Assembly (NCBI GenBank): GCA_900768245.1
Contig: CAAGCE010000245.1
Location: 1 to 47,910, forward strand
Reading direction: 5' to 3'
From: Oscillospiraceae bacterium
GTDB taxonomy: Bacteria > Bacillota > Clostridia > Oscillospirales > Ruminococcaceae
DNA length: 47,910 nucleotides
This document shows positions 43,951 through 47,910 of the stretch, in pieces (position 1 is the stretch's first letter; each line of letters opens with the position of its first letter). The notes below the pieces were generated by a model that saw only the letters and a program-made list of their open reading frames with translations, was not told the origin of the DNA and did no database searches. A program made the translations under genes and the position numbers.

Positions 43951-43995
43951 CTCCAAAACCGCGTGTCGTGAGTTCGATTCTTACTGCCCCTGCCA
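43951..43995 (+). repeat. att copy 3 (E2 right end, E3 left end)
   Basis: The third exact 45-bp tRNA-Trp 3' copy. It has no 5' tRNA half. Replication and mobilization genes of a different kind follow, so it is probably a junction between tandem elements and not the final chromosomal attR. Confidence 0.93.
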
Positions 43996-43997
43996 TC

Positions 43998-44036
43998 AAA
44001 AAGCCCGCAACTACGTCAGTTGCGGGCTTTTACTTT
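43998..44036 (+). terminator. Terminator hairpin after att copy 3
   Basis: AAAAGCCCGCAACT (43999-44012) pairs with AGTTGCGGGCTTTT (44018-44031) around the loop ACGTC, followed by ACTTTTCCTTT. It has the same loop as the hairpin at 14129 but a different stem. Confidence 0.85.
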
Positions 44037-44065
44037 TCCTTTAAAAACTTAAAAATGCCATTTCA

Positions 44066-44146
44066 TAGTACGAAAATAGTACGAGTTGAAAATTTTTTGA
44101 CTGTGTTTTTCAGACTTTCGGGAAAAATAGTACGAGTATAGTACGA
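44066..44146 (+). repeat. TAGTACGA repeats, E3 left arm
   Basis: TAGTACGA occurs four times, at 44066, 44077, 44128 and 44139. These form two pairs, each with 11-bp spacing. Position after the att copy and the pair spacing match the arm-type repeats of E1 and E2. They could alternatively be iterons for the RepA_N gene at 44295. Confidence 0.65.
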
Positions 44147-44294
44147 GTGAGCCGTCAAACGACGTAGAATAGGCATTTTCTGTACTTGCTTTATGCAAAC
44201 ACGATATTTAGGTGGTTTTGAGCCGCAGGATACTTTATTGTGAAGTGTCCTTCGGCTTTTTTGTTTGCCTAAATATATGTGAGGTGTGAAATAT

Positions 44295-45299
44295 ATGCCC
44301 AAAACAGAATTTGACTATTACTACGGGGCAGAATCGGAGCAATTTTCTTTTGTTCGTGTTCCGAGGGTGTTGTTTACCGATAAGGAGCATTTCGGTAATT
44401 TATCCAATGAAGCAAAGCTTCTGTATGGCTTGCTGCTTGAACGAATGAGCCTTAGCAGGAAAAACAACTGGATCGACAAGCACAACAGGGTGTATATCAT
44501 TTTCCCTGTAGAAGAAATTGAGGAGATACTTGATGTTGGTCACGAAAAGGCTCTTAATCTTCTCAAAGAGCTTGACGATCAGTCGGGTATCGGGCTTGTG
44601 AAGAAGAAGCGTAGAGGTCTGGGCTTGCCGTCTATTTTGTATGTGAAAAACTTTACTATACATTGTCAGCAGAGTTCGGATAGTGCTCCGACATCAAGAA
44701 GTACGGAAAACGGAAGTCAGAAAGTCGGAAAATCGGATTTCAAGAAGTCCGAAAATCAGACTTCTGCAAATCCGAAAAACGGACTTCTTGAAGTACGAAA
44801 TTCGGACTCTAATTATATTGATAAGAATAATATTGAAATGAGTTATATTGACAATCAATCCGTCAATCGGTCACGGGCAGGCTTTCAAAATTTTTCGCCC
44901 GGAGCTGTTGAAAATGACGGGCTGATTGACGGGATAGACAGAGCCGCTGTTGAAGAAGCTGTAAAGGTTCAGATCGACTATGACTGTCTTTTATCACACC
45001 CCGATGAATCGGTTGTAAAAATGGCGGAGGAAATAAAGGACTTAATGGTTGATGTTCTCTGCGGAGAACGTAGTGTGGTTTCCGAGGGCAGGCGTATTTC
45101 GGAAAAAACGGCAAAGTCGGCTTACGGAAAGATAACTTTTGAACACGTTCAATATGTTCTGCAAAGCCTTGTGAGCTATCCCGAAAAAATAAGCAGGATT
45201 GACCGATTCCTTACAACGTCGCTGTTTAACTCGGTTTACACGCTGACTAATGCGACATTTGCAGGGTTTGAACACGATATGAGGGTGAAGATGATTTAA
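44295..45299 (+). CDS. repA: RepA_N-family replication initiator
   Basis: A 334-aa protein. The N-terminal winged-helix RepA_N domain spans about 15-125, with FVRVPRVLFTD, LSNEAKLLYGLLLERM and VYIIFPVEEIEEIL. A low-complexity Ser/Asn/Lys linker (about 130-190) is encoded by repeats. The C-terminal 120 residues fit the host-specific domain. This family initiates theta replication of low-copy Gram-positive plasmids and occurs on integrative elements. The ATG at 44295 follows GAGGTG; GTG at 44286 is possible. Confidence 0.9.
   Translation: MPKTEFDYYYGAESEQFSFVRVPRVLFTDKEHFGNLSNEAKLLYGLLLERMSLSRKNNWIDKHNRVYIIFPVEEIEEILDVGHEKALNLLKELDDQSGIGLVKKKRRGLGLPSILYVKNFTIHCQQSSDSAPTSRSTENGSQKVGKSDFKKSENQTSANPKNGLLEVRNSDSNYIDKNNIEMSYIDNQSVNRSRAGFQNFSPGAVENDGLIDGIDRAAVEEAVKVQIDYDCLLSHPDESVVKMAEEIKDLMVDVLCGERSVVSEGRRISEKTAKSAYGKITFEHVQYVLQSLVSYPEKISRIDRFLTTSLFNSVYTLTNATFAGFEHDMRVKMI
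44695..44800 (+). repeat. Repeats inside repA, candidate replication origin
   Basis: CAAGAAGTACGGAAAA (44695-44710) and CAAGAAGTCCGAAAA (44741-44755) are direct repeats. CGGACTTCTTG (44780-44790) is a perfect inverted copy of 44741-44751. The repeats code for the linker of the Rep protein. Origins of RepA_N plasmids are known to lie in this central part of the rep gene. Confidence 0.6.
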
Positions 45300-45304
45300 G
45301 TGGG

Positions 45305-45342
45305 TATAAAAAATCACAGCACCCGTTTAAGTGCTGTGATGA
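45305..45342 (-). terminator. Terminator of HNH gene
   Basis: ATCACAGCAC (45313-45322) pairs with GTGCTGTGAT (45331-45340). On the minus strand the hairpin is followed by TTTTTTAT, so it is a strong terminator for the gene ending at 45385. It also lies just after the repA stop. Confidence 0.85.
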
Positions 45343-45384
45343 ATAAACTGTTCTACAAATTGAAATTTATCGAATCAGTAAGCA

Positions 45385-46380
45385 TTATTGTCTTAAAAGC
45401 TTATGATTTCTTAATTTCTCTTCAAGTGATGCATAGTCCTCTATTTCAATTTTTTTTGCATTCATTATACACTTAAATTCCAGTTCCTCTTTAGAAAAAT
45501 CTAAACTTTCATACTGTATCTCTTTGTCACTTGAAAATTTAGGCATTTTAAAAGTACCCTGTTCTTCATCTGCTAAAACAGGAATTGTAAATGAAAAATT
45601 TTTCATTTCTAAAGTAAACAACATTTCAGGATATGACTTTTCTTCTGAATTTGTCTTTTGCCATAATATTACGTTAATTCCTCCAAGTGGATTTATTCCT
45701 GGAAAGAAACAAAATATCCCACAATTCGGATTAGATTTCATAATTTTTTCTTTTTCCTCGTTGCAATATACACTGTCTTTTGCTACTATTTGCTTCAATA
45801 CAACAATATGTTTTAAATATTTTACATAGAATTCCAATGGCATGATACTATACGCCATTTTTAAAAATGAGCAGTACACTGCCAATGGGTTATAATGTTG
45901 ACGTAGTATAGTGATTTCAAACCCATCATCGACTTCCTTTAGTATCCCAGTATCTTTTTTTTCAATTATCATACCTTTTGTTTCAACTTCTTCAAGAACT
46001 GGCTTGTTTTTATTTACTTGAATGCGGAAACAACCATAAGATACATTATCATTATTAGATAAATCTTTAGAGGTAAGTTGATTTTTTTTACCAAATATTT
46101 GGGCAATAATCTTATATGGAAGCATATATTTCCCAAGGTCATCCTCTAGTTTTTTTCCAAACTCTTCATTACACTCGTCACATTCGAAATGTGAGATAAG
46201 TGATTTATTTCCAATAGTTTCCGAAACAGCATGTGCAATTTTATTAAATTTTACAGTATCACTGCCACAAAAAATACATTTTCTTTGCGCTTTAGGTATA
46301 TTTTTACCATGTACTTCCTTTTTAAATTCTTCATCTATATTTTCAAATGATACTAATACTTTATAACCATCAAACTTCAT
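45385..46380 (-). CDS. HNH-type (HNH_5-like) protein
   Basis: A 331-aa protein. A treble-clef module lies at about 33-85: CIFCGS, then FNKIAHAVSETIGNKSLI, then ECDECNEEFG, which is the CxxC...H...N...CxxCN layout of HNH_5 nucleases. The remaining 240 residues are not recognised. The start is the ATG at 46380 with AGAGGAAAG upstream; a longer frame to 46431 lacks a ribosome site. AT content is higher than neighbours and it is on the opposite strand, so it looks like inserted cargo, possibly defensive. Confidence 0.75.
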   Translation of the reverse strand: MKFDGYKVLVSFENIDEEFKKEVHGKNIPKAQRKCIFCGSDTVKFNKIAHAVSETIGNKSLISHFECDECNEEFGKKLEDDLGKYMLPYKIIAQIFGKKNQLTSKDLSNNDNVSYGCFRIQVNKNKPVLEEVETKGMIIEKKDTGILKEVDDGFEITILRQHYNPLAVYCSFLKMAYSIMPLEFYVKYLKHIVVLKQIVAKDSVYCNEEKEKIMKSNPNCGIFCFFPGINPLGGINVILWQKTNSEEKSYPEMLFTLEMKNFSFTIPVLADEEQGTFKMPKFSSDKEIQYESLDFSKEELEFKCIMNAKKIEIEDYASLEEKLRNHKLLRQ

Positions 46381-46494
46381 TATAGCTTTCCTCTCAAAAT
46401 TCCAGTTTATTATGTAGTTGCACCCAACCATTTTCCAATATTATACCATATCCCAATAAAAAATTCAACAAAAACACAGAAAGGAAATACCCCA

Positions 46495-46860
46495 ATGCGA
46501 AAAAACAGCAAATACATTTCAATCTCCGAATACTGCAAAGCGAACGGCTTGAAGCTGACAAAATTCTATGAAACGTTAAGCAGACACCCGGAGCTTGCAA
46601 AGAAACTGAAAACCAATGCCAAAGGCGAACGTCTGCTTGATGAAAAAGCAATAACGGCGGCAGGGGCAATTCTCCGAAAAGAGAAGAAATCACAGCTCTG
46701 CAAAAGTCCTGTTTCCTCTGCCGCCGATGAAATAAATATTCTTGCGGCTAAAAATGAGGTGCTGCGAAAGGAGGTGAGCAGGCTAAAATGTGAGAACGAA
46801 AGGCTGAAAGCTGTCCTGACGGGCAGAAATGAAAAACGAAGAAAAAACATCGAGATGTAA
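46495..46860 (+). CDS. HTH plus coiled-coil accessory protein
   Basis: A 121-aa basic protein. The first 45 residues suggest a helix-turn-helix (YISISEYCKANGLKLTKFYE). A C-terminal leucine-zipper-like coil (about 78-110) reads EINILAAKNEVLRKEVSRLK. AGAAAGGAAA precedes the ATG. It is divergent from the HNH gene. Genes of this shape are common in clostridial mobilizable elements, but the family is not named here. Confidence 0.7.
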   Translation: MRKNSKYISISEYCKANGLKLTKFYETLSRHPELAKKLKTNAKGERLLDEKAITAAGAILRKEKKSQLCKSPVSSAADEINILAAKNEVLRKEVSRLKCENERLKAVLTGRNEKRRKNIEM

Positions 46861-46876
46861 AAGGGAGGATCCCAAA

Positions 46877-47083
46877 ATGATTTATTACAGAAAAAATGAT
46901 AAGCACAAAAATCCTGAAATGCCATTTCCCGAAGATCTGGATATTTTGTTTTTTGGTGATTGTGAAAAATCCAAAAAGTCAAAGAGAATTTTCGGGCGTA
47001 TCGCAGTAATTTTCGCTGTGTGTACCGCTGTCGCAGGTGCGGTTTTGGTTATCCGTCACAATGCGAAAAAAACGAAAGTGTGA
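46877..47083 (+). CDS. Small single-pass membrane protein
   Basis: A 68-aa protein with a basic stretch KKSKR and one transmembrane segment at about 40-58 (IAVIFAVCTAVAGAVLVI), ending in a basic tail. GGGAGG lies 8 nt before the ATG at 46877, which is why the longer frame from 46829 is rejected. No family is recognised. The next gene follows after 3 bp. Confidence 0.65.
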   Translation: MIYYRKNDKHKNPEMPFPEDLDILFFGDCEKSKKSKRIFGRIAVIFAVCTAVAGAVLVIRHNAKKTKV

Positions 47084-47086
47084 GCT

Positions 47087-47305
47087 ATGAAAAGACTGCT
47101 TATAGAAGAAATCGAAAAGCTTGACCGAAATTTTCTTACTCCTGTCGAAGCGGCAAACGCTATGGGAATTTCAATTTCGACATTTTACAGGAATTATCAA
47201 AAGATGAAATTCCCAATCATACGGACGGGGCGAAGAATACATATTCCCAAAGACGCATTCCTTGAATTTCTGCGTTACGGAAAAACGGGGGACGGTCAGA
47301 GGTGA
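47087..47305 (+). CDS. Excisionase/MerR-like HTH protein
   Basis: A 72-aa protein with FLTPVEAANAMGISISTFYR and a wing RTGRRIHIPKDAFLEFL, the HTH_17 pattern of excisionases and small regulators. Its stop overlaps the GTG of the next gene (GGTGA). Without a nearby integrase its role may be regulatory instead of excisive. Confidence 0.8.
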   Translation: MKRLLIEEIEKLDRNFLTPVEAANAMGISISTFYRNYQKMKFPIIRTGRRIHIPKDAFLEFLRYGKTGDGQR

Positions 47306-47505
47306 ATTTTTCGGAACTTGCAAAGGACGGCGTAACAACAGTTTGCTACGGAAAAATTCGTGAATGGGACAAAAGATCGGAAGCACGAAATTTTTTTCTT
47401 GAAGCGATGATGAACTCCGACGGTGCATAGCGTGAGAGATATGCAAATGTATATTTCGGGATAATAAGAGGTCAGGACTTCTGCACGGATTCCGAAACCG
47501 ATTGA
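47302..47505 (+). pseudogene. Conserved small gene broken by one TAG
   Basis: A frame from GTG 47302 runs 42 codons to TAG at 47428-47430 and then continues in the same frame for 24 codons to TGA at 47503-47505. Text before the stop reads FSELAKDGVTTVCYGKIREW, and after it RERYANVYFGIIRGQDFCTD. Together they form the usual small protein found after such HTH genes in clostridial elements, where a Glu codon (GAG) is expected at the TAG. Confidence 0.65.
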
Positions 47506-47700
47506 TCGTGTTTTCCAAAACACATCGTTTCCCGGCAGTTTTTTGAGTGAAAAAGGTGACTTTTCGGGGCTGTCGGGGGGCGAATGTGTGATGCGGTGCG
47601 AAAAGGGGACAGATACCCGCAAGCGTAGAAAAGGTATATACCTTTTCGCTTTGCGTGGCTTAAACACGCAAAAATCAGGGACAGCCCTGCAACCCGATAA
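47506..47700 (+). other. Palindrome-rich spacer, candidate oriT of E3
   Basis: The perfect 20-bp palindrome GAAAAGGTATATACCTTTTC spans 47628-47647 and is extended by CGCAAGC / GCTTTGCG on its flanks. GCGTG-CACGC (about 47652-47670) and CAGGG-ACAG-CCCTG follow. A MobC-like gene begins at 47723, so oriT is the likely role. Confidence 0.55.
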
Positions 47701-47722
47701 AATGATAGGAGATGATAAAAAT

Positions 47723-47910
47723 ATGCCATACAGAAAGGACAGAATTAAAAAGCTTATCGGATTTTCACCCGATGAATGGAGTGTTGTCTGTAAAAAATCC
47801 AAAGCCGCCAAGCTTCGGACAGGAACATATATCCGAAGAATGGCAGTCAAAGGCGAAGTCAAAATCTACGAACTGAAAGAGCTTTCGGCTTTGAAAAGAG
47901 CATTTCTTTC
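47723..47910 (+). CDS. MobC-like relaxosome protein (cut by window end)
   Basis: The ATG at 47723 has AGGAGATG upstream. The visible 62 residues read MPYRKDRIKKLIGFSPDEWSV, then KAAKLRTGTYIRRMAVKGEV, matching the RHH N terminus of MobC proteins. The frame is open at the window edge. It suggests that a relaxase gene follows. Confidence 0.75.
   Translation, partial: MPYRKDRIKKLIGFSPDEWSVVCKKSKAAKLRTGTYIRRMAVKGEVKIYELKELSALKRAFL

Larger units (their letters stand above)
14081..43995 (+). mobile_element. E2, integrative element with phosphorothioation-type operon
   Basis: About 29.9 kb bounded by tRNA-Trp repeats at 14081 and 43951. It encodes an integrase (37536-38903), excisionase, MobC, MOBP relaxase and a ParM/ParR-like pair. 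Its cargo includes the 13.6-kb Ssp-like operon and a STAND ATPase. No conjugation channel genes are visible, so it is probably mobilizable rather than self-transmissible. Matching TGTGCAC/TGTACAC pairs lie inside both ends. Several genes near the ends are decayed. Confidence 0.88.
43951..47910 (+). mobile_element. E3, start of a third tandem element (partial)
   Basis: After att copy 3 come arm-like repeats, a RepA_N replication gene, small accessory genes and a MobC-like gene cut by the window edge. This is a plasmid-like backbone distinct from E1 and E2. No integrase is seen in the visible 4 kb. Whether another tRNA-Trp repeat closes the element lies outside the window. Confidence 0.6.

Noticed and set aside
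44066..44146. TAGTACGA repeats as iterons of the Rep gene
   Set aside because: Not excluded, but the pairing at 11 bp and the distance from att match the arm repeats of E1 and E2, so that reading is preferred.

Overview
The window looks like chromosome from a low-GC Gram-positive gut-type clostridium, probably a Ruminococcus-like member of the Oscillospiraceae. This rests on the AT-rich sequence, strong AGGAGG ribosome binding sites, GTG/TTG starts, a RepA_N replication gene, MobV and clostridial MobC/MOBP mobilization genes, and the tRNA/5S cluster at the left edge. The genus is inferred; only proteins were read and nothing was searched.

Positions 1-593 are stable chromosomal backbone: tRNA-Lys(CTT), tRNA-Glu(CTC), 5S rRNA, tRNA-Met/Ile2(CAT) and tRNA-Trp(CCA). 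The last 45 bp of tRNA-Trp recur exactly at 14081-14125 and 43951-43995. These three direct copies cut the window into tandem integrative elements sitting in one tRNA gene. E1 is 549-14125, E2 is 14081-43995, and E3 starts at 43951 and runs off the window. Each copy is followed by its own terminator hairpin. Each element end that can be seen carries paired short repeats 11 bp apart, with a different motif for each element. They look like arm-type integrase sites.

E1 (about 13.5 kb) has a membrane-anchored XRE regulator, a MobV relaxase with an adjacent inverted-repeat region (candidate oriT), a tyrosine integrase, an excisionase-like protein, a DUF3987 replication-type ATPase and a divergent XRE regulator. 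Octamer repeats flank the replication/control block. Its cargo is a DUF1016 (YhcG-type) nuclease and a coiled-coil McrB-like AAA GTPase paired with a DUF2357/McrC-like nuclease, probably a type IV-style restriction system.

E2 (about 29.9 kb) opens with degraded small genes, an ADP-ribosylglycohydrolase and an XRE gene. It then carries a 13.6-kb one-strand operon (17140-30760). The first four genes read as a DNA phosphorothioation module of the Ssp type, in the order D-B-C-A: PP-loop/4Fe-4S sulfurtransferase, DUF4007 protein, large ATPase, cysteine desulfurase. An effector-like module follows: PLD-nuclease/SF2 helicase, a 57-aa protein, a DndD/SMC-like ATPase with a zinc hook, an unrecognised 170-aa protein, and two proteins with sigma-1.1-like N termini, one of which ends in DUF4357. 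This is the most interesting system in the window. Converging on it is a STAND (NB-ARC-like) ATPase. The mobility block follows: ParM/ParR-like partition pair, a four-hairpin oriT-like region, MobC, a MOBP relaxase, an out-of-frame overlapping membrane coiled-coil gene, an excisionase and an integrase with an inserted XRE-like helix-turn-helix. The right end has paralogous small proteins, a RES-domain-like gene broken by two in-frame stops, an IS66 scrap and an AAA/DUF4143 ATPase.

E3 (43951 to end) has a RepA_N initiator with repeats inside its coding region, an HNH-type protein on the other strand, small accessory genes, a conserved small gene broken by one TAG, a palindrome-rich oriT-like spacer, and the start of a MobC-like gene cut by the window edge.
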